Notes: generated by a model from the sequence alone, not told the origin. Counted from the stretch's first letter, positions 35,662-44,610 are shown. The stretch: 64,000 nucleotides of DNA from Proteus vulgaris (GCF_023100685.1 NZ_CP090064.1:868001-932000), one strand, 5' to 3'. Numbers and translations are program-made.

Positions 35662-36612
35662 ATGGTTAGAGTCAATAAAGTTTTAAAATACATTGAAAAA
35701 GAAGTAGTTAATAAAACAATTAGAGATGTCTCTGATATTGAAGAGTTAATTAATGAAGAGATTATTGATAATGTTTTGAAACTGCAAAATGATAATAGTT
35801 CTCACAAGGATAAATATATAAGGTATATGACAATTTTAAAAATTGAATCCAGTACTATTTCTATTATATATATATATCAAATATATAAAAATACAAATAA
35901 AGTACCATGTTCTTTTGAGCGATTTTTTTATCATAAAAATATATATTTTATTTTGGATTATTTTAATTGTTTTAATAGAAAGAGAAATTTTTTAAATCTT
36001 GCAGAACAAGGTGAAATCTTATTAATGAATTTTGCTTGTAATTATTTTAAGTCTAGCCAACTTTGTTACGATAGAATAATAGAAAATATTCAATCAGGTA
36101 AAATGGCAAACTCACTTCCTATGTATACGCGACCTCAAAAATTAGGCGTATTAGCGATTGAAATGTTAGCCAGTGAAAAAAAGGAAACTATTGATTGGGA
36201 AAGTGCGGGCATTCCGATTGATCCTTTCTATCAACGCTTTTGCCAAGAAGCGCTCTATTGTGAAAATGATGAAATTCTAATCCCGTGGTTAATGGAATTA
36301 TGCGATAAGCATATTCAGTGGTCAGCATTATTTGGTGATGATGTTGATGAGAAAAGTACAACAGGTTATGAAGTTGATATGGAAATATTGATTGCTTGGC
36401 CTTTTGAATATCAAGCCGTGAAAAATTTTCGTGCTCGTCATGGCTTAAGTACCCCTATAATCGATCATCCATTACTAAAAACACCGATGGCTATCGACCA
36501 TCGTCCTGATATGGTGGGTTGGTTAGAGACTATGCCTGAAATTTATCATCAAATTACAGATAATTTAATTAAAATAAACCCAGAGCTAAAAGTCATTCAT
36601 ACATTATTTTAG
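35662..36612 (+). CDS. Family D protein D1 (PoNi/DUF1911-like putative immunity)
   Basis: A 316-aa soluble protein without signal peptide. The N-terminal half is helical and Ile/Asn-rich. The C-terminal half holds GIPIDPFYQRFCQEALYCEND, then YEVDMEILIAWPFEYQAVKNFRARHGL and the end PELKVIHTLF. The segment around WPFEYQAVKN resembles the DUF1911 part of PoNi proteins, the immunity proteins of PoNe DNase effectors; I am moderately sure. The ATG at 35662 follows AAGGGA by six bases; a TTG at 35656 is less likely. D2 overlaps a nuclease-like toxin, supporting this role. Confidence 0.65.
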   Translation: MVRVNKVLKYIEKEVVNKTIRDVSDIEELINEEIIDNVLKLQNDNSSHKDKYIRYMTILKIESSTISIIYIYQIYKNTNKVPCSFERFFYHKNIYFILDYFNCFNRKRNFLNLAEQGEILLMNFACNYFKSSQLCYDRIIENIQSGKMANSLPMYTRPQKLGVLAIEMLASEKKETIDWESAGIPIDPFYQRFCQEALYCENDEILIPWLMELCDKHIQWSALFGDDVDEKSTTGYEVDMEILIAWPFEYQAVKNFRARHGLSTPIIDHPLLKTPMAIDHRPDMVGWLETMPEIYHQITDNLIKINPELKVIHTLF

Positions 36613-36691
36613 TATTAATTTAAAATCACATCATGATCTTAATAAGATATTACAGTCCAATCTTTTTTATGATGGCGTCGCATCATTAAAG

Positions 36692-37282
36692 TTGGCTCAC
36701 TTTGTTGGGTATGTAGGTGAAAGCCACGTTATTAATGAGATTAAAAAGGGAACCTTATTTGATAAGCTATTTTTAAAAACCAGAAGTGGGAAGGCACCAC
36801 TTGCTAACAAAGAATCTAGGATTAAAAATGGCAATACAGATATATCAAACCTTTTATATGGTAAAAGCTTTGATCCTGAAAAAATGATAGCATTACAAAA
36901 TAAAAAAGGACAAGGAATAGATCTGATTTGTAAGATAGAACCGACTCCACCTCCGCCAGATTGGGTGACTTTTGAAATCAAAACAGTGATGAAAGAGAAA
37001 TTTGGTGCTAATTCAACGCCCACAGGAGGAAAAGCTAGTGATTTCCCAAAAGACTATATAGGTAATATAAGTAAACATTCTTTATTAGCTCAAAACTCTT
37101 TTAAACACGGTGATAATGAGTATAATTTAGGAAAAAAAGAAAGAGATATTTTACTTGATATATATAAAGATATTAATAAAGTAAATTTAGTTGGGTTTAA
37201 ATTGACGGTCGGTATTGATAATAAATTTAATGTTTCTAAGTATAATCAATTCTATATAATAGAGAGGCTTAACGGTGAATAG
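36692..37282 (+). CDS. Headless PD-(D/E)XK nuclease-like toxin domain (PoNe-like)
   Basis: The 196-aa frame contains VGYVGESHVINEI (Glu10), GQGIDLI (Asp77) and WVTFEIKTV (Glu95, Lys97), the spacing of a PD-(D/E)XK nuclease. The Pro-rich turn PTPPPPDW lies between them. The layout fits PoNe DNase domains of T6SS effectors. No ATG exists: only a TTG at 36692 without ribosome binding site, and the frame stays open upstream (DLNKILQSN...YDGVASLK), so this looks like the C-terminal part of a longer effector that lost its delivery domain. It overlaps D2 by eight bases, the usual toxin-immunity arrangement. It may not be expressed. Confidence 0.62.
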   Translation: MAHFVGYVGESHVINEIKKGTLFDKLFLKTRSGKAPLANKESRIKNGNTDISNLLYGKSFDPEKMIALQNKKGQGIDLICKIEPTPPPPDWVTFEIKTVMKEKFGANSTPTGGKASDFPKDYIGNISKHSLLAQNSFKHGDNEYNLGKKERDILLDIYKDINKVNLVGFKLTVGIDNKFNVSKYNQFYIIERLNGE

Positions 37283-38219
37283 AGCTAGTAAAGTTATAAA
37301 ATATATTGAAAAGATTGTTAGTAAAACAATTAGAGATGTCTCTGATATTGAAGAGTTAATTAATGAAGATCTTAATGTAAATATTGAAAAATTAAAATCA
37401 AATAAAAATAATGAAGATAAATATATTGATTATATGTCAGCTTTAAACTTCGATTCTGAAACTATATCCAATATATATATATATCAATTGTATAAAAATA
37501 TAAATAAAGTACCATATTCTTTTGAGAGATTTTTTTATCATAAGAATATATGTTTTATTCTGGATTATTTTAATTGTTTTAATAGGAAAAAAAGTTTTTT
37601 AAATCCTGCTTCGCAAGGTGAAATCTTATTAATGAATTTTGCCTGTAATTATTTTAAGCCCAGTGAAATTTGTTACGATAAAATAATAGAAAATATTCAA
37701 TCAGGTAAAATGGCAAACTCACTTCCTATGTATACGCGACCTCAAAAATTAGGCGTATTGGCGATTGAAATGTTAGCCAGTGAAAAAAAGGAAACTATTG
37801 ATTGGGAAAGTGCGGGCATTCCGATTGATCCTTTTTATCAACGCTTTTGCCAAGAGGCTCTCTATTGTGAAAATGATGAAATTCTAATCCCATGGCTGAT
37901 GGAATTATGCGATAAGCATATTCAGTGGTCAGCATTATTTCGAAATAATGAAAATGAACAAAGTGCAACAGGTTATGAAGTTGATATGGAAATACTCATT
38001 GCTTGGCCTTTTGAATATCAAGCCGTGAAAAATTTTCGTGCTCGCCATGGCTTGAGTACCCCTATAATCGATCATCCATTACTAAAAACACCGATGGCTA
38101 TCGACCATCGTCCTGATATGGTGGGTTGGTTAGAGACTATGCCGGAAATTTATCATCACATTACAGATGATTTAATTAAAATAAACCCAGAGCTAAAAGT
38201 CATTCATACATTATTTTAG
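37275..38219 (+). CDS. Family D protein D2 (cognate immunity of the nuclease-like domain)
   Basis: A 314-aa member of family D starting at GTG 37275, inside the end of the toxin frame. The C-terminal 180 residues are almost identical to D1; the first 130 differ at many sites (for example LNVNIEKLKSNKNNEDKY). It is the only D copy that is still next to a toxin, so this pair may be the ancestral unit from which the other D modules were copied. No stub precedes it. E1 follows after 36 bases. Confidence 0.68.
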   Translation: MNRASKVIKYIEKIVSKTIRDVSDIEELINEDLNVNIEKLKSNKNNEDKYIDYMSALNFDSETISNIYIYQLYKNINKVPYSFERFFYHKNICFILDYFNCFNRKKSFLNPASQGEILLMNFACNYFKPSEICYDKIIENIQSGKMANSLPMYTRPQKLGVLAIEMLASEKKETIDWESAGIPIDPFYQRFCQEALYCENDEILIPWLMELCDKHIQWSALFRNNENEQSATGYEVDMEILIAWPFEYQAVKNFRARHGLSTPIIDHPLLKTPMAIDHRPDMVGWLETMPEIYHHITDDLIKINPELKVIHTLF

Positions 38220-38255
38220 TCTTAATTAAAATTAAACGAAGGCTTTTGTTATAAA

Positions 38256-38960
38256 ATGATATTGACAGCAAAAAGCAAACAGATAATTAAGGACAATATT
38301 CTTCAGGAATTCTATATGGAAGCAATAGAATTCCTTGAAGATGAGCATAAATTAGTGTTGGATTATTATAATATTAAACAAAAAGCACTAATAGAAATTT
38401 TGAAAAAAAATTATCACTATTTTGATAAACAACATCGTACAAGCCAATACTTATGTGTTTTTCAAAATATATTAATGATTTATTTTGGTCAGTTTTATAA
38501 AAAAACTTTTTTTCATAAAGAATTAGAAATAAATATGAATAACGTTATTTTTCATAGAAATAAAGAAAGTCAATCTTGGTTACAAGAAAAAATAAACCTT
38601 AAAAAAGATTTCATAGCAAAAGAAAATACTGATTATTTTATTGAGGATGTTAAAAACAGTTACTTTTATATCAGTACCGGACAATCAACATTAGAGAAAG
38701 AGATTGATAAATTTATTTTTAAAGATCCTCTTTGTCGATTTAAAGAACTGCAAAAGGAAAAAAAACTATTTATTAATAATGCTATTAAAAATATTCAACC
38801 TTTATCTATAAATCAAAGTGCTATTACTTATCTATGTATAGTAGCTCAATATATTGATGAGTTAGGTTGTTTTCAAGATATATTACGGCCAAAGTGGTAT
38901 GGAAAATTAGATTTTCCAGAACTAATTCCTTGGCAGTTTGGAATAATCTCAGGGAATTAA
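38256..38960 (+). CDS. Family E protein E1, function unknown
   Basis: A 234-aa soluble, highly charged protein without signal peptide or membrane segment. It starts MILTAKSKQIIKDNILQEFY and ends WYGKLDFPELIPWQFGIISGN. I do not recognise the family. It occurs only after D genes (D2, D4 and, as a stump, D5), so it may be a second immunity component or an immunity protein of its own. E2 is about 90 percent identical. Confidence 0.6.
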   Translation: MILTAKSKQIIKDNILQEFYMEAIEFLEDEHKLVLDYYNIKQKALIEILKKNYHYFDKQHRTSQYLCVFQNILMIYFGQFYKKTFFHKELEINMNNVIFHRNKESQSWLQEKINLKKDFIAKENTDYFIEDVKNSYFYISTGQSTLEKEIDKFIFKDPLCRFKELQKEKKLFINNAIKNIQPLSINQSAITYLCIVAQYIDELGCFQDILRPKWYGKLDFPELIPWQFGIISGN

Positions 38961-38984
38961 TTAATAATAAAGAGAAAGTAAAAA

Positions 38985-39005
38985 ATGCGTAGCACATTTG
39001 ACTAA
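38985..39005 (+). pseudogene. Six-codon PAAR stub before D3
   Basis: Same ATGCGTAGCACATTTGACTAA remnant as before D1, here 24 bases after the E1 stop and without an overlapping B gene. It belongs to the 1018-bp repeat. Confidence 0.75.
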
Positions 39006-39038
39006 AGAAAAATAATAAATATATAGAAGGGATTGAAA

Positions 39039-39989
39039 ATGGTTAGAGTCAATAAAGTTTTAAAATACATTGAAAAAGAAGTAGTTAATAAAACAATTAG
39101 AGATGTCTCTGATATTGAAGAGTTAATTAATGAAGAGATTATTGATAATGTTTTGAAACTGCAAAATGATAATAGTTCTCACAAGGATAAATATATAAGG
39201 TATATGACAATTTTAAAAATTGAATCCAGTACTATTTCTATTATATATATATATCAAATATATAAAAATACAAATAAAGTACCATGTTCTTTTGAGCGAT
39301 TTTTTTATCATAAAAATATATATTTTATTTTGGATTATTTTAATTGTTTTAATAGAAAGAGAAATTTTTTAAATCTTGCAGAACAAGGTGAAATCTTATT
39401 AATGAATTTTGCTTGTAATTATTTTAAGTCTAGCCAACTTTGTTACGATAGAATAATAGAAAATATTCAATCAGGTAAAATGGCAAACTCACTTCCTATG
39501 TATACGCGACCTCAAAAATTAGGCGTATTAGCGATTGAAATGTTAGCCAGTGAAAAAAAGGAAACTATTGATTGGGAAAGTGCGGGCATTCCGATTGATC
39601 CTTTCTATCAACGCTTTTGCCAAGAAGCGCTCTATTGTGAAAATGATGAAATTCTAATCCCGTGGTTAATGGAATTATGCGATAAGCATATTCAGTGGTC
39701 AGCATTATTTGGTGATGATGTTGATGAGAAAAGTACAACAGGTTATGAAGTTGATATGGAAATATTGATTGCTTGGCCTTTTGAATATCAAGCCGTGAAA
39801 AATTTTCGTGCTCGTCATGGCTTAAGTACCCCTATAATCGATCATCCATTACTAAAAACACCGATGGCTATCGACCATCGTCCTGATATGGTGGGTTGGT
39901 TAGAGACTATGCCTGAAATTTATCATCACATTACAGATAATTTAATTAAAATAAACCCAGAGCTAAAAGTCATTCATACATTATTTTAG
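39039..39989 (+). CDS. Family D protein D3
   Basis: A 316-aa protein identical to D1 except for one residue near the end (His for Gln in YHHITDN). It lies in the right copy of the 1018-bp repeat. The truncated B3 begins three bases after its stop. Same inferred role as D1. Confidence 0.65.
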   Translation: MVRVNKVLKYIEKEVVNKTIRDVSDIEELINEEIIDNVLKLQNDNSSHKDKYIRYMTILKIESSTISIIYIYQIYKNTNKVPCSFERFFYHKNIYFILDYFNCFNRKRNFLNLAEQGEILLMNFACNYFKSSQLCYDRIIENIQSGKMANSLPMYTRPQKLGVLAIEMLASEKKETIDWESAGIPIDPFYQRFCQEALYCENDEILIPWLMELCDKHIQWSALFGDDVDEKSTTGYEVDMEILIAWPFEYQAVKNFRARHGLSTPIIDHPLLKTPMAIDHRPDMVGWLETMPEIYHHITDNLIKINPELKVIHTLF

Positions 39990-39991
39990 TC

Positions 39992-40693
39992 TTGATTAAA
40001 ATTGAAAGTATTTACTACGGAAAAGAAGATTTTCAGCAAATGGTAGATGTTTTTAAAAAGGATTACAAAAAAGAATATTCAAATATCAGTGAAGAATGGA
40101 AAAAAGTTTATGATAAAATTTATCCTTATTTTAATCAAGAAGTTACTTATTGGGATTACCTAAAAGCTTATTATTCTGGTGATTTTTATCAAGGAACAAA
40201 AAATGCTATTTATCAAGAGCTCGCATTATTTTCTATGCCATTAATTGGAATGATATTAATGGGGCTAATTATTTTTTATATGCCTTGGGTAGTATTAAAA
40301 GTAGATGGAAAACGGCAAATTATTTATGTCTGGAATTCCAGACAGTTATTAGTGACACGTTATTGTGATGCTGAATTTGGTTATGCGGGTACATTAATGT
40401 TCTTAAAACTTTATTGTCTTGATAAAAAAACAGGAAAATTAATAGAAGGCTATTTTAAACCCAATATTTCATACTCAACAGGTCTTTTAGTGAGTAGAAC
40501 GGCTGAAAATAAGCATTTTGTGACTTTTATTAATACGTTTATGAAAGAAGGTCGAGATGCAATTAGCCAGACTAATTATAGTCGAAGAAAACCGCTTGTT
40601 TGGTTTAATAAAAACCCACTCCCTACTGATTTTGAGCAACAAATAAGTCGTATTTTAGCTGAGATCGATAAAAAGAAAGTAAAAAATGCGTAG
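39992..40693 (+). CDS. Truncated family B protein B3 (first helix missing)
   Basis: The 233-aa frame starts at TTG 39992 with MIKIESIYYG and then follows family B from the predicted periplasmic loop to the end. The head and first membrane helix (about 80 residues) are lost. The first bases (TCTTGATTAAAATT) are the normal 3' flank of D genes, so the frame is a recombination joint between a D flank and the inside of a B gene. With one helix left, its topology would be altered; it is probably non-functional. The loop differs from B1 and B2, so it derives from a third allele. Confidence 0.6.
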   Translation: MIKIESIYYGKEDFQQMVDVFKKDYKKEYSNISEEWKKVYDKIYPYFNQEVTYWDYLKAYYSGDFYQGTKNAIYQELALFSMPLIGMILMGLIIFYMPWVVLKVDGKRQIIYVWNSRQLLVTRYCDAEFGYAGTLMFLKLYCLDKKTGKLIEGYFKPNISYSTGLLVSRTAENKHFVTFINTFMKEGRDAISQTNYSRRKPLVWFNKNPLPTDFEQQISRILAEIDKKKVKNA

Positions 40694-40706
40694 CACATTT
40701 GACTAA
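40686..40706 (+). pseudogene. Six-codon PAAR stub before D4
   Basis: The ATGCGTAGCACATTTGACTAA remnant, overlapping the B3 stop by eight bases. The spacer to D4 differs slightly from the other copies. Confidence 0.72.
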
Positions 40707-40738
40707 AGAAAAATGATAAATATATAGAAGGATTTAAA

Positions 40739-41677
40739 ATGAATAGAGCTAATAAAGCTATAAAATATGTTGAAAAAATAGTCAGTGAAACTATTCGTGA
40801 TGTGATTGGTATTAACAACCTTATTAATGAAGACTTTTATGAAATTATTAGTGAGTTAGATTCAAATAATAAAGATAGGTATATTGATTATATATCTACT
40901 ATTAACTTTAATTCATCGGGTATTGCCCTTATTTACATCATTCAAACTTATAGAAGGAAAAATGAGATTTCTTATTCTCTAGAACGTTTTCTATATCATA
41001 AAAATCTATGCTTTGTATCAGATTATTTTGATCAATTTGAAAGAGATAAGAATTTTTTTGATCTTGCAGAACAAGGTGAAATCTTATTAATTAATTTTGC
41101 CTGTAATTATTTTAAGTCCAGTGAAATTTGTTACGATAAAATAATAGAAAATATTCAATCAGGTAAAATGGCAAACTCACTTCCTATGTATACGCGCCCT
41201 CAAAAATTAGGCGTATTAGCGATTGAAATGTTAGCCAGTGAAAAAAAGGAAACTATTGATTGGGAAAGTGTGGGTATTCCGATTGATCCTTTTTATCAAC
41301 GCTTTTGCCAAGAGGCTCTCTATTGTGAAAATGATGAAATTTTAATCCCATGGTTAATAGAATTATGCGACAAGCATATTCAGTGGTCAGCATTATTTCG
41401 AAATAATGAAAATGAGCAAAGTGCAACAGGTTATGAAGTTGATATGGAAATACTCATTGCTTGGCCTTTTGAATATCAAGCCGTGAAAAATTTTCGTGCT
41501 CGTCATGGCTTAAGTACCCCTATAATCGATCATCCATTATTAAAAACACCGATGGCTATCGATCATCGTCCTGATATGGTGGGTTGGTTAGAGACTATGC
41601 CTGAAATTTATCATCAAATTACAGATGATTTAATTAAAATAAACCCAGAGCTAAAAGTCATTCATACATTATTTTAG
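40739..41677 (+). CDS. Family D protein D4 (most divergent N-terminus)
   Basis: A 312-aa member of family D. Residues 1-125 differ strongly from D1 (for example VIGINNLINEDFYEIISELDSN, and YRRKNEISYSLERFLYHKNLCF), while residues from about 135 to the end are almost the same. This pattern suggests that the N-terminal half carries specificity and that the 3' half is kept alike by gene conversion. AAGGA precedes the start. E2 follows. Confidence 0.65.
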   Translation: MNRANKAIKYVEKIVSETIRDVIGINNLINEDFYEIISELDSNNKDRYIDYISTINFNSSGIALIYIIQTYRRKNEISYSLERFLYHKNLCFVSDYFDQFERDKNFFDLAEQGEILLINFACNYFKSSEICYDKIIENIQSGKMANSLPMYTRPQKLGVLAIEMLASEKKETIDWESVGIPIDPFYQRFCQEALYCENDEILIPWLIELCDKHIQWSALFRNNENEQSATGYEVDMEILIAWPFEYQAVKNFRARHGLSTPIIDHPLLKTPMAIDHRPDMVGWLETMPEIYHQITDDLIKINPELKVIHTLF

Positions 41678-41713
41678 TCTTGATTAAAATTAAACTAAGG
41701 CTTTTGTTATAAA

Positions 41714-42418
41714 ATGATATTGACAGCAAAAAGCAAACAGATAATTAAGGACAATATTCTTCAGGAATTCTATATGGAAGCAATAGAATTCCTTGAAGAT
41801 GAGCATAAATTAGTGTTGGATTATTATAATATTAAACAAAAAGTACTATTAGAAATTTTGAAAAAAAATTATCACTATTTTGATAAACAACATCGTACAA
41901 GCCAATACTTATGTGTTTTTCAAACTGTATTAATGATTTATTTTGGTCAGTTTTATAAAAAGTCTTTTTTTTATAAAGAATTAGAAATAAACATGAACAA
42001 CGTTATCACTTATAAAAATAAAGAAAGTCAATCTTGGTTACAAGAAAAAATCAGACTTAAAAAAGATTTAATAGTAAAAGAAAATACTGATTATTTTATT
42101 GAGGATGTTAAAAACAGTTACTTTTATATCAATACCGGACAATCAACATTAGAAAAAGAGATTGATAAGTTTATTTTTAAAGATCCTCTTTGTCGATTTA
42201 AAGAACTGCAAAAGGAAAAAAAATTATTTATTAATAATGCTATTAAAAATATTCAACCTTTATCTATAAATAAAAGTGCTATTACTTATCTATGTATAGT
42301 AGCTCAATATATTGATGAATTAGGTTGTTTTCAAGATATATTACGGCCAAAGTGGTATGGAAAATTAGATTTTCCAGAACTAATTCCTTGGCAGTTTGGA
42401 ATAATCTCAGGGAATTAA
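41714..42418 (+). CDS. Family E protein E2, function unknown
   Basis: A 234-aa protein aligned without gaps to E1, with scattered changes (for example KVLLEIL, TVLMIYF, KSFFYKE). No recognisable domain, signal peptide or membrane helix. It follows D4 after 36 bases, like E1 after D2. Confidence 0.6.
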   Translation: MILTAKSKQIIKDNILQEFYMEAIEFLEDEHKLVLDYYNIKQKVLLEILKKNYHYFDKQHRTSQYLCVFQTVLMIYFGQFYKKSFFYKELEINMNNVITYKNKESQSWLQEKIRLKKDLIVKENTDYFIEDVKNSYFYINTGQSTLEKEIDKFIFKDPLCRFKELQKEKKLFINNAIKNIQPLSINKSAITYLCIVAQYIDELGCFQDILRPKWYGKLDFPELIPWQFGIISGN

Positions 42419-42442
42419 TTAATAATAAAAAGAAAACTAAAA

Positions 42443-42547
42443 ATGCGTAGCACAATCCAAGGACGAAAAATCATTTTAAAAAATGATACCACCAATACTA
42501 AAGGAACCATATTAAGCGGTTCTTTATTGATAATTAATATAGATTGA
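42443..42547 (+). pseudogene. Truncated PAAR leader (34 codons) before C2
   Basis: As at 32195: intact PAAR start, then LIINID and a stop eight bases before the C2 ATG. The same joint sequence is used at all three family C genes. Confidence 0.75.
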
Positions 42548-42555
42548 TATCCACG

Positions 42556-43503
42556 ATGGAACAAAAACACAAACTCAGTGATCATTGTGAATCACTACTA
42601 CAAACAGAAACACCAAAAATGACTCAATATCAAGCAGGTGCACTTGATTTTGTGGAAAAAATAGACAATTTACGTTTGGTAATACGCCATGCTTTTTCTA
42701 ATGGCAGGACTATGTTAGCGATCCCTTTTGTTATCGGCTTACTTTGGGCTTTTAGCTATGGTGTTAAAACAATTTATATTGATCCTTGGAAAAATACAGA
42801 ATCTCTTTTCCTTAGAATATTAGATAAGAAAGATAATAAGAATAATATATTTATATTACCCCAGCATAGGGATAATGATGAATTAGAAAAAAAATATATT
42901 CAGAATGGAAAACTTTCTTTTATAAATTATTGGGACTATTATTACTATAGCAATTCATTTATAAGAGAGAAAAGCATTATTTTAGATTTGTTTTTACTAT
43001 TAGCTCCATTATTATGTTCTTTACCAATGATCTATTTTGGTTTTATTGCTAGAAATAGACCTTATCTAATATGCGATCGAGAAAAACAATTATTTTATAC
43101 TTGGGACATGAAAATGAATGTTTATGTTGCTAAGTATTCTCAAATTAATTTTGCAGATATGAAACCAACATTAGCACTTATTTTATATCGAGTTGATGAA
43201 AATAATAAGTTGATAGAACATAAATATTATCCAAACTTAACGGTGTTTAGTTTTTTAGGAGGCGGAAGTAGTAATGATAAAGCATGGGGATTAGGATATA
43301 TTACCAAATATTTATTTTATGGATTAGCACCTTTGATTGAAGGCAAGTACACAAGAAAAAAATATTCTATTTTTAGAGAAGCGCCTATTCCCAAAGATCT
43401 TGATAAACAAATAGAACAACAAGTTGTTTTGGTTGATAAAGAGCTGCCACCTTGTAAAGAAATCGAAGATAAATTATCGGAAGCAATTAAGCATTCTATT
43501 TAG
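42556..43503 (+). CDS. Family C membrane protein C2 (alternative loop)
   Basis: A 315-aa two-helix membrane protein starting MEQKHKLSD at 42556; a TTG-type start 12 bases upstream is less likely. The head, both helices and the tail match C1, but the loop between the helices is different (ESLFLRILDKKDNKNNIF and the HRDNDELEKKY stretch). Only the segment predicted to face the periplasm has changed, as expected if it binds a variable toxin. Confidence 0.68.
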   Translation: MEQKHKLSDHCESLLQTETPKMTQYQAGALDFVEKIDNLRLVIRHAFSNGRTMLAIPFVIGLLWAFSYGVKTIYIDPWKNTESLFLRILDKKDNKNNIFILPQHRDNDELEKKYIQNGKLSFINYWDYYYYSNSFIREKSIILDLFLLLAPLLCSLPMIYFGFIARNRPYLICDREKQLFYTWDMKMNVYVAKYSQINFADMKPTLALILYRVDENNKLIEHKYYPNLTVFSFLGGGSSNDKAWGLGYITKYLFYGLAPLIEGKYTRKKYSIFREAPIPKDLDKQIEQQVVLVDKELPPCKEIEDKLSEAIKHSI

Positions 43504-43552
43504 ATTTTTTAGCTAAGTTTACTGTTAATAGTTTATAAAAGGATATATAAAC

Positions 43553-43822
43553 ATGCGTAGCACAATTCAAGGACGAAAAATCATTTTAAAAAATGATACT
43601 ACTAATACTAAAGGAACCGTGTTAAACGGTTCTTTATTAGCAAAGCAAACATATGAAATTGCCTGTTTAGGTGATGAAGTCTATTGCCCTGCTTGTCAGC
43701 AAAAAGGCAAAATAATCGAGGGGGATACTATGATGAAAATAAACAATACTCCCGTCGCGTTAGAGGGGCATAAAGTGCAATGCGGTTGTTTAAATGGCTG
43801 TGTATTAGTGGCAATAGAATAA
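43553..43822 (+). CDS. Stand-alone PAAR protein P5
   Basis: An 89-aa PAAR protein with small changes from P2 (VLNGSLL, NNTPVAL, CLNGCVL). AAAGGA precedes the start and the TAA overlaps the A4 ATG. Confidence 0.83.
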   Translation: MRSTIQGRKIILKNDTTNTKGTVLNGSLLAKQTYEIACLGDEVYCPACQQKGKIIEGDTMMKINNTPVALEGHKVQCGCLNGCVLVAIE

Positions 43823-44610
43823 TGAATAAATACGTTATCGATAAGCTATTTCTTTTATCTATCGCGGTGATGGGTTTACTTTTAACTGGATGCAATATAT
43901 TAACGCCCCAAATAGACAGGACATTCTCCCCTCCTGAAAATGGTAGAACAGTAAAAATTACCATCGATGTACCCGATGTCGCTGAGCTTTCACCAATTGA
44001 AATTATGTATCGTTCAAATCTTTGTTTGTCAACTAAGATAAATGGTAGTAGAGAAAAATACCCTACTTTAGGAGCTAATTATTATACAGATACTTTAAAA
44101 AAAGAAAATGTGGATTCTCTTTATAGTATTGAATTACCTATTAATGGTGGCGGAAAATGTGATTGGAAATTAAGTAATATCACACTAGGTTTAGATTTAA
44201 AAATCAATAACCACTTTGATGAAAATATATCTGAGAGTATAGGCTCTGGAATAATTATTATTTTTGATAATAATAAAGCACAAAGAACAATTGGAAGTGT
44301 TATTAGTAAGAATGGTGATTTTAATATATCTGAACATTATTTTCCTTGGGTTAATCATTTATATAAAGATAATAAAGGGAAAACTTTATGGTTATATGGG
44401 AAGGAACTCTATCTTTTCTATAAATCACGTGATGCTAAAGAGATTACTTGGAATCCAATTATACATACCGATGCGGTCGTTTACTCGGAATATCCTGCAG
44501 AACGTAAAACAAAAGGTATCCAACGAACATTTTACTACTCTGATGGTACACAAGAAATAACTAATGAATCTAATCCTAATTACCAAAAATTACTCTCATT
44601 AATTAAGTAA
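43822..44610 (+). CDS. Lipoprotein immunity homologue A4 (most divergent)
   Basis: A 262-aa lipoprotein with lipobox LTGC (Cys24). The first 60 residues match A2, then the middle changes completely (YRSNLCLSTKINGSREKY, DTLKKENVDSLYSIELPING) before returning to a shared GGGKCDWKLSN and a similar C-terminal part with YSEYPAERKTKG. It is probably an immunity allele of different specificity. Confidence 0.75.
   Translation: MNKYVIDKLFLLSIAVMGLLLTGCNILTPQIDRTFSPPENGRTVKITIDVPDVAELSPIEIMYRSNLCLSTKINGSREKYPTLGANYYTDTLKKENVDSLYSIELPINGGGKCDWKLSNITLGLDLKINNHFDENISESIGSGIIIIFDNNKAQRTIGSVISKNGDFNISEHYFPWVNHLYKDNKGKTLWLYGKELYLFYKSRDAKEITWNPIIHTDAVVYSEYPAERKTKGIQRTFYYSDGTQEITNESNPNYQKLLSLIK

Larger units (their letters stand above)
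35596..36613 (+). repeat. 1018-bp direct repeat, left copy (PAAR stub plus D1)
   Basis: This segment recurs at 38973-39990 at a constant offset of 3377 bases, without indels; the only difference I see is one base near the end (CATCAAATT against CATCACATT). It begins just before the PAAR stub ATG and ends one base after the D stop. Confidence 0.9.
38973..39990 (+). repeat. 1018-bp direct repeat, right copy (PAAR stub plus D3)
   Basis: Second copy of the segment at 35596-36613. Recombination between the two copies would delete or duplicate the toxin, D2 and E1 that lie between them. Confidence 0.9.

Noticed and set aside
44264-44560. 98-codon frame inside A4
   Set aside because: It is a shadow of the lipoprotein gene in another frame; the lipoprotein has homologues and this frame does not.
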